NCBI GenBank assembly: GCA_910588225.1
Contig: CAJUQT010000012.1
Span: 22,771 to 86,770 of the forward strand
Length of the DNA: 64,000 nucleotides
DNA from: an uncultured Acetatifactor sp.
GTDB taxonomy: Bacteria; Bacillota; Clostridia; Lachnospirales; Lachnospiraceae
Reading direction: 5' to 3'
Position numbers and translations under genes: made by a program. The first letter of the stretch is position 1. Each line of letters starts with the position of its first letter. The notes beneath the pieces are model-generated. The model made no database searches and was not told the DNA's origin. It saw only the letters and a list, made by a program, of their open reading frames with translations. Positions 8,809 to 17,002 of the stretch are shown here, in pieces.

Positions 8809-11733
8809 TTACTTTGCCCCAATTCCTGTCACTTCATACCCGGCCTCGCTCACTGCCGCAGTCAGCTTCTCATCCGCAACCTCCGCGCCCAGTTCCACTG
8901 TGGCAGTCTTCTCTTCCAGGCTCATGGTCACGGCGCTCACACCTTCCACAGCCTCCAGGGCCTTCTGCACTCTGCCTGTACAGTGTCCGCACATCATTCC
9001 TTCAATTGTCATAATCTTTGTCATCGTTTCCTTCCTTTCCGCATGTCTTGTCATGCTGTCCGTCTCCGGACTTTTTTCTGTTTTATTGTTTTCTTCTGTT
9101 TTTCCGTTTTTTGTCCGGGTGGGTTGTGCAGTCTGCACTCTGCTGGTCCGGAACCCGCTTTTAAAGCCCTTCAGCCGCAGGGCATTGCCCACCACGAACA
9201 CACTGCTCAGGCTCATGGCCGCAGCGCCGAACATGGGATTCAGCTTGATTCCAAATACAGGATACCACACTCCGGCTGCCAAGGGAATACCTATCGCGTT
9301 ATAAAAAAAAGCCCAGAACAGATTCTGCTTGATATTCCTGATTACGGCTCTACTCAAACGGACCGCAGTGACAGCGTCCCGCAGATCGCTTTTCATCAGT
9401 ATAATGTCCGCGCTCTCCATGGCCACATCTGTTCCCGCGCCGATGGCCATCCCCACATCAGCAGCAGCCAATGCAGGCGCATCGTTAATGCCGTCCCCGA
9501 TCATGGCCACTTTATGTCCCTGCTCCCGCAGCTGTCGAATCTTCTTCTCCTTATCCTGGGGAAGCACTTCCGCCACCACTTCTTCAATATCCAGTCGTTT
9601 GCGCACCGCCTCTGCCGTCCGCCTGTTGTCCCCTGTGAGCATCACCACATGAATTCCCATCTCCTTAAATCTGCGAATGGCCTCCCGGGAACTGGATTTC
9701 ACTTCGTCTGCCACACCGATAATCCCCAGAAACCTTCCCTTTTCTGCTGCCAGGAGAGGTGTCATTCCCTCATCTGCAAGAGCGGCTATTCCCTGCAATA
9801 CCACTTTGTCTATAGGTATTCCATTCTCCTCCAGATAAGCCTGATTCCCCACAAAATATTGGGTCCCGGCCTTCGCTCCTGCATCTCTGCGGGCAAGAGC
9901 AGCCCCATTTCCGCTTCCAGTTTCATCCCCGCCTTCCCTGAAAGCCCCTTCTCCCGGTTCCAGACGTATCACGGCAACGGCTCCCGCGTCCTCCGGAATC
10001 ATACGCCGGGACGGAATGTCCTCGGCCAATCTGCCTTCCACGCCTCTGCCGAACACGGCTTTGAATTCTCTGACTTCCGGTATGGACAGCTTCAGCGACG
10101 CCGCATGCTCCACCACGGCTTCCGCCAGAGGATGCTCACTTTTTTTCTCCAGAGCCGCCGCTATCTGCACCAGTGTCTCCGTGGCCATATCCTGCACATA
10201 GACATTCACCTGCATACATTTCAGCTTCCCAGCGGTGATAGTGCCCGTTTTATCCATGACAACCGTATCCGTCTCTCTGGCCTGCTGCAGGGCTTCGCCG
10301 GATTTTATCAGAATGCCGTGCCCTGCTCCCACGCCGGTTCCCACCATAATTGCCACCGGCGTAGCCAGCCCCAGCGCACAGGGGCAGGAAATCACCAGTA
10401 CCGCAATGGCTGTGGAGATGGCAAATTCCCCTCCTGCTCCCGCCAGAAGCCAGCCCGCCAGAGTCACCAGCGCAATACAGATAACCACTGGGACGAAGAC
10501 TCCCGCCACTTTATCCGCCAGCTGAGCAATGGGCGCCTTGCTGGCGCTGGCCTCCTCCACTAACCGTATAATCTGTGACAAGGTGGTATCCTCCCCCACC
10601 CGGTCCGCTCTGCACTTTAAAAAACCTGCCTTGTTCACAGTGGCGGACACCACCCGGTCCCCTTCCTGCTTCTCCACCGGCACACTCTCGCCTGTAATCG
10701 CCGCCTCATCTATGCTGGAGCTTCCCTCCAGCACGGTGCCGTCCACGGGAACCAGGCTCCCCGGCTTCACAAGGAAGATGTCTCCGGCCCGCAGCTCTTC
10801 CGTGGGAATTTCCACCTCTCTGCCATCCTCGCTGAGGAGAATGGCCGTTCTGGGGGATAAATCCATCAGTTTGATAATGGCTTCGCTGGTCTTTCCCTTT
10901 GACCGGCTCTCCAGATATTTTCCCACTGTAATCAATGTCAGTATCATCCCGGCGGATTCAAAATACAAATCATGAGAATACTGTTCCACCAGTGCCATGT
11001 CCCCGTGCCCCAGACCATAGCTGATACGGTACAGGGCAAAGATACCATAAATAATTGCCGCCGAGGCCCCCAGGGCAATCAGGCTGTCCATATTGGGGCT
11101 CAGGTGCCGCAGCGTCTTGAATCCCACCGCAAAAAATTTCCGGTTCATATAGACAATAGGCAAAAGCAGCAAAAACTGTGTCAATGCAAAGGTAACGGCA
11201 TTTTCACCTCCATGCAGATACCTGTGTACAAATCCGGGAATGGGCAGTCCGAACCACTCATTGTACATATGGTACATGGCCACATACATGAGAGGAAGCA
11301 AAAAGGCAATGGAGATACCCAGCCGCCATTTCATGGCTCTGTCCTCTTCCTCCGCCTTCTTCTGCAGACTGTTCCGGCCGCCGGTACGTCCCGGACTCTG
11401 TTGTCCTTTCGTTCCTGTTCCTCCTGCATTTGCATTCCCCGCGGCACAGGCGCTCCCCCCACAGGATACCCTCTCGTCTCCTGCGGACACATGGCCCCTT
11501 TCCGCAGGCCTGTGGGCGCCGCCGATGATCAGCTCCGCACCGTATCCCGCTTTCTCCACCGCCGCAATAATCTCCTGCCCGTCAAGGGTCTGCCCGTCAT
11601 AGCTGACTTCCATGGTCTCTGTCAGCAGATTCACCGACGCCTTCTCCACACCCGCCAGTTTATTCACCGCCTTCTCCACATGGGAGGAACAGGCCGAACA
11701 GGTCATACCTGATATATGATAACGTTCCTTCAT
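8809..11733 (-). CDS. copA: Copper-exporting P1B-type ATPase with a C-terminal second metal-binding domain
   Basis: Pumps Cu(I) out of the cell at the expense of ATP. Of 974 residues: N-terminal HMA domain with GMTCSACSSH (9-18), membrane helices from about 136, TGES (348-351), CPC in helix 6 (450-452), DKTGT phosphorylation motif (494-498), HP dipeptide (534-535), GDGIND (747-752), and a second HMA domain at the C-terminus with GMMCGHC (912-918). The last domain resembles the chaperone CopZ fused through a Lys/Glu/Thr-rich linker (about 860-904). Two low-complexity stretches, 72-132 and about 575-625, are unusual; the second lies in the nucleotide-binding domain. It is probably co-transcribed with csoR upstream. 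Confidence 0.95.
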   Translation of the reverse strand: MKERYHISGMTCSACSSHVEKAVNKLAGVEKASVNLLTETMEVSYDGQTLDGQEIIAAVEKAGYGAELIIGGAHRPAERGHVSAGDERVSCGGSACAAGNANAGGTGTKGQQSPGRTGGRNSLQKKAEEEDRAMKWRLGISIAFLLPLMYVAMYHMYNEWFGLPIPGFVHRYLHGGENAVTFALTQFLLLLPIVYMNRKFFAVGFKTLRHLSPNMDSLIALGASAAIIYGIFALYRISYGLGHGDMALVEQYSHDLYFESAGMILTLITVGKYLESRSKGKTSEAIIKLMDLSPRTAILLSEDGREVEIPTEELRAGDIFLVKPGSLVPVDGTVLEGSSSIDEAAITGESVPVEKQEGDRVVSATVNKAGFLKCRADRVGEDTTLSQIIRLVEEASASKAPIAQLADKVAGVFVPVVICIALVTLAGWLLAGAGGEFAISTAIAVLVISCPCALGLATPVAIMVGTGVGAGHGILIKSGEALQQARETDTVVMDKTGTITAGKLKCMQVNVYVQDMATETLVQIAAALEKKSEHPLAEAVVEHAASLKLSIPEVREFKAVFGRGVEGRLAEDIPSRRMIPEDAGAVAVIRLEPGEGAFREGGDETGSGNGAALARRDAGAKAGTQYFVGNQAYLEENGIPIDKVVLQGIAALADEGMTPLLAAEKGRFLGIIGVADEVKSSSREAIRRFKEMGIHVVMLTGDNRRTAEAVRKRLDIEEVVAEVLPQDKEKKIRQLREQGHKVAMIGDGINDAPALAAADVGMAIGAGTDVAMESADIILMKSDLRDAVTAVRLSRAVIRNIKQNLFWAFFYNAIGIPLAAGVWYPVFGIKLNPMFGAAAMSLSSVFVVGNALRLKGFKSGFRTSRVQTAQPTRTKNGKTEENNKTEKSPETDSMTRHAERKETMTKIMTIEGMMCGHCTGRVQKALEAVEGVSAVTMSLEEKTATVELGAEVADEKLTAAVSEAGYEVTGIGAK

Positions 11734-12044
11734 CCCTCTTTCCTCATTCTTTCCGTCTCTTCTTATCCATCCCCTGGGGGAAATTCATTTTCGGCTGCGC
11801 AATATGCATCTTTAAATTCTCTGGCATACTTGTCTCAGGACTGCATTATACTGCATAACGCTGAATACTGCCTAATGTAATCATGCGATTGAACCAGTCA
11901 GCGTTATGCAGTCTGGTTTCACGGCAAGTGAAATCGTTAAGCAGTATAAGTTCTCATAATGTCCAATTTCCTTTCTGTGCTTCCTTCTTGCCATATGCGC
12001 AGTGCCCTTCACTCTGTTTTATTCGAACTGATATCAGTGTTACA
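11734..12044 (-). other. csoR-copA intergenic region with nested inverted repeats
   Basis: 311 bases without a confident gene. It holds a perfect 15-bp inverted repeat ACTGCATAACGCTGA (11850-11864) with its complement at 11898-11912. An outer 9-bp pair TTATACTGC (11846-11854)/GCAGTATAA (11941-11949) and a small hairpin TTTCAC...GTGAAA near 11917-11933 are also present. A TATAAT on the minus strand lies in the inner repeat without a good -35. CCCCTGGGGG near 11776 is a short palindrome. A 37-codon ORF (11994-11881) is possible but weak. Confidence 0.6.
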
Positions 12045-12389
12045 TCACTTCAGCTTCTTCATCAGGTCCACAGCTTCCTCCACCACAATCAGATTCCCTT
12101 TCTGGATTTCCTCTACCACACAAGTCTCCATGTGTTCTTGCAGAATCAGATATCCGAAAGCCTGCAGTGCGCTTTCTACCGCCGCCACCTGGGTGAGAAT
12201 ATCTCCGCAATAGCGATTTTCTTCCAGCATCTTTCCGATTCCGTTCAGCTGGCCCGTGATACGGTTCAGCCTGTTCCTCAGCTGCTTCAGCTCTCCCTCC
12301 GTTCTGGGTGTGGCCTTCTGATGACAATTGCAGCAATTTTCTGCATCGTTCGTGTTACATTCATTTTTGCTATTATTCCCTTCCGCCAT
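12045..12389 (-). CDS. csoR: CsoR-type copper-sensing repressor
   Basis: Homotetrameric all-helical repressor that releases DNA when Cu(I) binds. The Cys-His-Cys copper site is visible: Cys in NRYCGDIL, and His and Cys in QEHMETCV. LKQLRNRLNRITGQLNGIGK is the DNA-facing first helix. The frame is open to 12458, but the ATG at 12389 has an AAAGGA site at good distance and gives 114 residues. The N-terminus has an extra Cys-rich stretch (CNTNDAENCCNCHQK) not needed for the fold. Two near-identical GC palindromes in the promoter (12462-12476, 12499-12513) are its expected operators, so the unit should be self-repressed. Confidence 0.92.
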   Translation of the reverse strand: MAEGNNSKNECNTNDAENCCNCHQKATPRTEGELKQLRNRLNRITGQLNGIGKMLEENRYCGDILTQVAAVESALQAFGYLILQEHMETCVVEEIQKGNLIVVEEAVDLMKKLK

Positions 12390-12461
12390 TTTTTCTATCC
12401 TTTCCATATTCTTTTCATAAAGCAGAGAAAATATCTGTCTGTAGGAAAAGAGATACACAAA

Positions 12462-12476
12462 TACCCTATGGGGGTA
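12462..12476. promoter_or_regulatory. CsoR operator 1
   Basis: TACCCTATGGGGGTA, matching the TACCC-GGGGTA palindrome type of CsoR sites. It lies downstream of the csoR -10 and is nearly the reverse complement of operator 2. Confidence 0.8.
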
Positions 12477-12492
12477 TCTGTATTATGACTAC

Positions 12493-12521
12493 AGTCTATA
12501 CCCCCACAGGGTATTTGTCAA
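12493..12521 (-). promoter_or_regulatory. csoR-copA promoter with operator 2 in the spacer
   Basis: Minus strand -35 TTGACA (12521-12516), 17-base spacer, -10 TAGACT (12498-12493). The palindrome TACCCTGTGGGGGTA (12513-12499) fills the spacer, so bound CsoR would directly block RNA polymerase. Confidence 0.85.
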
Positions 12522-12595
12522 GTGCCTTATCTTCCTAAATTATATTTTTAAGGATATCACAAATTCCTTTGTTCCATAAATAATGGTCTTCTAAG

Positions 12596-12637
12596 AAAAA
12601 ACCGTGTTCAAATTTATCTGTATATTCGAACACAGTT
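12596..12637 (-). terminator. Terminator of nrdDG
   Basis: Minus strand stem AACTGTGTTCGAA (12637-12625) with TTTGAACACGGTT (12612-12600), one G-T wobble or mismatch, loop 12, then six T. It lies 75 bases after nrdG. Confidence 0.8.
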
Positions 12638-12712
12638 TTATATATTCACTGAAAATCCAGAACAATTTCACACTTTTTCCTTTTATCAGGTACTGCCGTG
12701 CAAGCAACCATA

Positions 12713-13360
12713 TCATCTGGACAGACAAACCGTCCTCCCCGTCTGTAACGATTTCCTTACGTCAATCAGCCTCTGATTATCCGAGCCGCGGAACGCCAGC
12801 CTTAAATTTTTCCTCTCTTCCACGAATTCCCCGTCCACAAGCACATCGATACAGTCCAGCAACTCCCGGACGGTTCGGTCCGCCGCATAGTCCGCCGTCC
12901 CCACACCCCTGTTCACCACGTCATCTGCTGTCTCCATGGCTCCGTCCAAACTGCCGTCTACCGTTTCCGCGACTCTGTCCATTCCTGCTTCCGCTCCTTT
13001 GTGAGAGCCTTGCCCGGCCCAGACCAGCAGATCCTTCTCATAATCATACCCCGTATAACACCAGATACTTTTTTGCGGATACCTCCTGCGCACCGCCTTT
13101 ACCAGCTCCAGTACCGTCCCCCTGTTCTCCGGCTCCATAGGCTCTCCGCCCAGTATGCTCAAGCCTCCGATATGATCCGGTGCAAGAGCCTGCAGGATTT
13201 CCTCCTCCGTCTCTCCGGTATACACTCTGCCATAGTGAAAATCCCAGGCCTCGCTGTTAAAGCAGCCCTTACACCGATGGGTACAGCCGCTGACAAAAAG
13301 GGATACCCGGATTCCCGGGCCGTTAGCCACATCTGTCTTCTTGATATTCGCGTAATTCAT
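12713..13360 (-). CDS. nrdG: Anaerobic ribonucleotide reductase activating enzyme
   Basis: Radical-SAM enzyme that makes the glycyl radical on NrdD using S-adenosylmethionine and a 4Fe-4S cluster. The cluster ligands are C26, C30, C33 in CTHRCKGC; LSILGGEPM (about 67-75) is the SAM-binding GGE motif. At 215 residues it is longer than the usual 150-170 because of an insertion at about residues 115-163, rich in Asp, Ala, Val and Gly, between YEKDLLVW and VRELLDCIDVLVDGEF. Its ATG overlaps the nrdD stop (ATGA), so the two are translated together. Confidence 0.95.
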   Translation of the reverse strand: MNYANIKKTDVANGPGIRVSLFVSGCTHRCKGCFNSEAWDFHYGRVYTGETEEEILQALAPDHIGGLSILGGEPMEPENRGTVLELVKAVRRRYPQKSIWCYTGYDYEKDLLVWAGQGSHKGAEAGMDRVAETVDGSLDGAMETADDVVNRGVGTADYAADRTVRELLDCIDVLVDGEFVEERKNLRLAFRGSDNQRLIDVRKSLQTGRTVCLSR

Positions 13361-15483
13361 AGATGCAGTACCCTCGACCTAATTTCCTTCGTTTTGCCGG
13401 TATTCCAGAAATTTTCGCCCAGGTAGCCACAGGTCCGCCTGGTCACATTCATCTTGGAATGGTCTTTATTGTGACACTGAGGACACTCCCACTCATTGTC
13501 TTCATTGATCATTATCTCTCCGTCATAGCCGCACACATGGCAGTAATCGGACTTTGTATTGAACTCTCCATACTGAATATTGTCGTAGATAAAGCGAATC
13601 AGTTCCTCCACCGCCTCCACATTATTCAGCAGATTGGGAATCTCCACATAGGAAATGGCACCTCCCAGGGATTTATTCTGGAATTCGCTTTCAAAAATAA
13701 ATTTCGTAAAGGCATCTATGGGTTCCCGTACATCCACATGGTAGGAATTGGTATAATATCCCTTGTCCGTCACATTGGGAATGTCCCCGTATTTTTCCCG
13801 ATCTATTCTGGCAAAACGATAGCACAATGTCTCCGCAGGAGTGCCGTAAAGGCTGAATCCGATTCCGGTCTCCTCCCGCCATTTCGCTGCCGTCTCCTTC
13901 AGATGCTCCATAACCCTCAGCGCAAACTCCTTCCCCTTGGGCTCCGTATGGCTGCACCCCTTCATCAGCCAGGTCAGCTCATACAGGCCAATATATCCCA
14001 AAGACATGGTGGAATAGCCGCCTTTCAGCAGCTTGTCAATCTTTTCCCCCTTTTTCAGTCGGGCGATAGCGCCGTACTGCCAGTGAATGGGACTCACATC
14101 CGAGAAAGTCCCCAGGAGTGCCTTATGCCTGCACATCAGCGCCTCTCTGCACAGCTCCAGCCGTTCTTCCAGCCGCTTCCAGAAAATGTCTTCATTTCCT
14201 TCCGACACAATTCCTATCTGCGGCAGATTTAAGCTGACCACGCCCTGATTAAAGCGGCCCTCCCATTTATACTTCCCCTCTTCGTCCTTCCAGGGAGAGA
14301 GAAAGGAGCGGCAGCCCATACAGGAGAACACGTTCCCCTCATAGTTCTCCCGCATTTTTTTTGCAGAAATATAGTCGGGATACATTCTTTTTGCGGAACA
14401 CTTCGCCGCAAGCCGAGTCACATAATCATATTTTCCCCCCTTCAGGCAGTTGTTCTCGTCCAACACATACACCAGCTTCGGGAAGGCGGGCGTCACATAC
14501 ACGCCCTTTTCATTTTTTGTGCCCTGAATGCGCTGCTTCAGAATCTCCACAATAATGCGCACTGTCTCTTCCACATACTTGTCCTCATCGTCTATATGGA
14601 GGAACAGCGTCACAAAGGGAGACTGGCCGTTGGTAGTCATCAGGGTGTTAATCTGGTATTGTATGGTCTGCACGCCCGAGCGCAGCTCATCCTGCAGACG
14701 CAGCTCCACAATCCGATTCCTGGTTTCCGTATCCAGGGAGGTGCCGAATTCCTCTTCCAGCTGAGCCTGGAACTTCTCCCTGCTTTTGTGCAGATATTTG
14801 CCCAGGTGCTTAATATTCACGGACTGTCCGCCATACTGATTGCTTGCCACCGCCGCGATAATCTGTGTGGTCACCGTGCAGGCCACCTGGAAGCTTTTGG
14901 GGGACTCTATCATTTTCCCGTTGATGGAGGTTCCGTTGTCCAGCATATCCTCGATATTGATCAGACAACAGTTGAAAATAGGCTGAATAAAATAATCCGC
15001 ATCATGAAAGTGAAATACACCGTTATCATGAGCCAGAGAGAGGTGCTCCGGCAGAAGCATACGTCTGGTCACATCCCGGGATACCTCCCCTGCAATATAA
15101 TCCCGTTGGGTGGAGGCCAGGCGGGTATTTTTGTTGGAATTTTCTTCCGCCAGCTCCTTGTTCTCATTACGTATCAGTTTCAGAATAGACTCGTCCGTGG
15201 TGTTGGACTTGCGCATCAGGCTTCTCTGATAACGGTACACAATATACTTTTTGGCCAGCACATATTTATTATTCCGCACAAGATGCTGCTCAATGACATC
15301 CTGCACATGCTCCACAGCCTGCAGCTCCTTTCCTTCGGCCTTCACGGCCTCCAGGATTTCCTCCACCAGCGCATCGCCGGCTCTGTCCTTTTCTTCCACC
15401 TCGTTATTCGCTTTTCGGATGGCGGAAGTAATTTTCTCCTCTTCATAGGCTACCACGCGCCCGTCTCTTTTCTGAATTTTCAT
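13357..15483 (-). CDS. nrdD: Anaerobic ribonucleoside-triphosphate reductase, class III
   Basis: Reduces NTPs to dNTPs without oxygen. From the ATG at 15483 it has 708 residues: ATP-cone regulatory domain (about 1-90, KRDGRVVAYEEEKI), the ten-stranded catalytic barrel with CMGCRSFLSPW, a C-terminal zinc site with CHVCGYDG and CPQCH, and the glycyl-radical loop RRTCGYLGENFW near the end. The frame is open to 15609, but only the ATG at 15483 has an AAAGG site and matches the family start. It overlaps nrdG by four bases. I found no convincing NrdR box upstream. Confidence 0.96.
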   Translation of the reverse strand: MKIQKRDGRVVAYEEEKITSAIRKANNEVEEKDRAGDALVEEILEAVKAEGKELQAVEHVQDVIEQHLVRNNKYVLAKKYIVYRYQRSLMRKSNTTDESILKLIRNENKELAEENSNKNTRLASTQRDYIAGEVSRDVTRRMLLPEHLSLAHDNGVFHFHDADYFIQPIFNCCLINIEDMLDNGTSINGKMIESPKSFQVACTVTTQIIAAVASNQYGGQSVNIKHLGKYLHKSREKFQAQLEEEFGTSLDTETRNRIVELRLQDELRSGVQTIQYQINTLMTTNGQSPFVTLFLHIDDEDKYVEETVRIIVEILKQRIQGTKNEKGVYVTPAFPKLVYVLDENNCLKGGKYDYVTRLAAKCSAKRMYPDYISAKKMRENYEGNVFSCMGCRSFLSPWKDEEGKYKWEGRFNQGVVSLNLPQIGIVSEGNEDIFWKRLEERLELCREALMCRHKALLGTFSDVSPIHWQYGAIARLKKGEKIDKLLKGGYSTMSLGYIGLYELTWLMKGCSHTEPKGKEFALRVMEHLKETAAKWREETGIGFSLYGTPAETLCYRFARIDREKYGDIPNVTDKGYYTNSYHVDVREPIDAFTKFIFESEFQNKSLGGAISYVEIPNLLNNVEAVEELIRFIYDNIQYGEFNTKSDYCHVCGYDGEIMINEDNEWECPQCHNKDHSKMNVTRRTCGYLGENFWNTGKTKEIRSRVLHL

Positions 15484-15682
15484 ATAAAACCATACCTTTC
15501 TGCAGCCTGCAAATTCCTGACACAGCCACAAGCAGTTTTGTCTGTGCCAACAGTAATCCCGTTTCTGCAATACTACTGCCTGCTCTGAAGCCCTGCGCGA
15601 TATATGCAATCCAGTAAAAAGCTTTTCCCTGCGCAGTCCGCAGCCGCCTCAGCGGTAATCTTCCATATGCGGACCTGCACAT

Positions 15683-15701
15683 AAAAAAGTGTCTTCGACA
15701 C
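15683..15701 (-). terminator. Compact terminator-like hairpin before nrdD
   Basis: Minus strand GTGTC-GAA-GACAC followed by six T. It lies about 200 bases upstream of nrdD and about 50 bases after the nahK terminator, with no gene between, so it could be an attenuator of nrdDG or a backup terminator. Confidence 0.6.
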
Positions 15702-15745
15702 CGTTCTGATTCCATGTCCATCTGGCGACAGACTTCCCCATAAGG

Positions 15746-15787
15746 AAAAAAAGGCCGCCCCGCAGAAATCTACGGAGACGGCCCTTT
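15746..15787 (-). terminator. Terminator of the lacto-N-biose operon
   Basis: Minus strand AAAGGGCCG...CGGCCTTT stem with a central CCG/CGG pairing and a run of seven T. It lies about 90 bases after the nahK stop. Confidence 0.75.
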
Positions 15788-15880
15788 CAATATCTTGTGT
15801 CTGTTATGGTCTTCGCATCTATATCTTGTTCCCTATTATAATGGACAGCAAAATAAAATGCAAGAGAATTTTCCCATTCG

Positions 15881-17002
15881 TTACCTTTTACACTTCTGGA
15901 CGATAACGTCCAGCTCATCCCATCTGCTTTCCATCTCTTCCACCAGCTTAAACTGGGTTCTGGCTCTGTCCAGGTTATGCCTTTCTCTGTGAATTTTAAA
16001 ATAATTGTCTCCTTCCAGGTAATCCGCCAGGAACCGCATTCCACACTCCAGCGTCATCAGCTTAGCTCCCATGGGCAGCATTGAGATCTCCTGTTCCGTA
16101 AGACTGCCTCCGCAGCCCTCCAAATAGCCTTTGGTAAAGGCCTCAAATAACTCCAGATCCAACCGCACTTTATCCAGATCCTGCTCGTCTTCTGCCCCCG
16201 TGCTGGCTCCAAAGCGGATGGAATCCCCGAAGTCATACAGGGAAAGCCCGGGCATCACGGTATCCAGATCAATGACACAAAGCACCTTTCCTGTCTCCCG
16301 GTCAAAGAGTACATTGTTCAGCTTGGTGTCATTGTGTGTCACCCTCAGAGGAAGCTTTCCCTCCCCCAGCAAGTCGGTCAGCACTGACACATCCTTTTTC
16401 CGGGAGAGAACGAACTGGATTTCCTTTTCTGCGCCGGCGGCCCGCCCCAGCCGATCCTCCTGCACGGCTTTCCGGAAGTTCAGGAAACGCACAGGTGTAT
16501 TATGAAAGTCAGGAATGGTCTCCCACAGCTTCTCCACAGGAAAATCAGAAAGCATTTTCTGAAATCTGCCGAAAGCCACGCCGCTGTCATGGAAATTATT
16601 CTTGTTTTCCACTTTCTCCAGACACAGAGTTCCCTCCACATACAGATACATTCTCCAATAATCGTGATTCTCATCCTCATAGAAGAAATCGCCTTCCAAA
16701 GTCCGAATCACATTCAGTGTCTCCCGGTCCGGATCTCCGCCCTGTGCGGTGATTACATCTCTCAGGTACTCCGTGACACGCACCACGTTTTCCATGAGCT
16801 GCTTTGGGTTGCGGAACACGTTCCCATTCATCTGCTGAAGAATATACTTCTTTTCTCTTCCCTGCTCCATGTCAAAAGTAAGCAAATAAGTGTCATTAAT
16901 ATGTCCGTTTCCATAAGGTCGATTATCCACCAGTTTCCCTTCCACGGCAAACTGTCTGATTACTTCTTCTGTTTCGCTCTGATCTAAATATCCCGTGCTC
17001 AT
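15881..17002 (-). CDS. nahK: N-acetylhexosamine 1-kinase (aminoglycoside-phosphotransferase fold)
   Basis: Phosphorylates the GlcNAc or GalNAc released by the neighbouring phosphorylase at C1, feeding UDP-sugar or amino-sugar metabolism. The kinase-like fold shows YILQQMNGNVF in the N-lobe, catalytic loop THNDTKLNNVLFD (about 232-244) and metal-binding CVIDLDTVMPG (about 250-260). At 373 residues the length fits NahK/LnpB. The specific function is inferred from the four-base ATGA overlap with lnpA, the order known from bifidobacterial lnp operons, and the family. Confidence 0.88.
   Translation of the reverse strand: MSTGYLDQSETEEVIRQFAVEGKLVDNRPYGNGHINDTYLLTFDMEQGREKKYILQQMNGNVFRNPKQLMENVVRVTEYLRDVITAQGGDPDRETLNVIRTLEGDFFYEDENHDYWRMYLYVEGTLCLEKVENKNNFHDSGVAFGRFQKMLSDFPVEKLWETIPDFHNTPVRFLNFRKAVQEDRLGRAAGAEKEIQFVLSRKKDVSVLTDLLGEGKLPLRVTHNDTKLNNVLFDRETGKVLCVIDLDTVMPGLSLYDFGDSIRFGASTGAEDEQDLDKVRLDLELFEAFTKGYLEGCGGSLTEQEISMLPMGAKLMTLECGMRFLADYLEGDNYFKIHRERHNLDRARTQFKLVEEMESRWDELDVIVQKCKR

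Noticed and set aside
8983..10563. Long plus-strand open frames opposite copA, tldD, pnp, infB, lnpA and others
   Set aside because: They are antisense shadows of real minus-strand genes, with no ribosome sites and no family motifs.
11881..11994. 37-codon minus-strand ORF (starting MARRKHRKEIGH) between csoR and copA
   Set aside because: Its ribosome site is weak and it runs through the inverted repeat, so the coding look is probably accidental.
15484..15740. NrdR boxes upstream of nrdD
   Set aside because: No pair of ACACWATATATWGTGT-like 16-mers is present; the short TATATA near 15600 alone is not enough.
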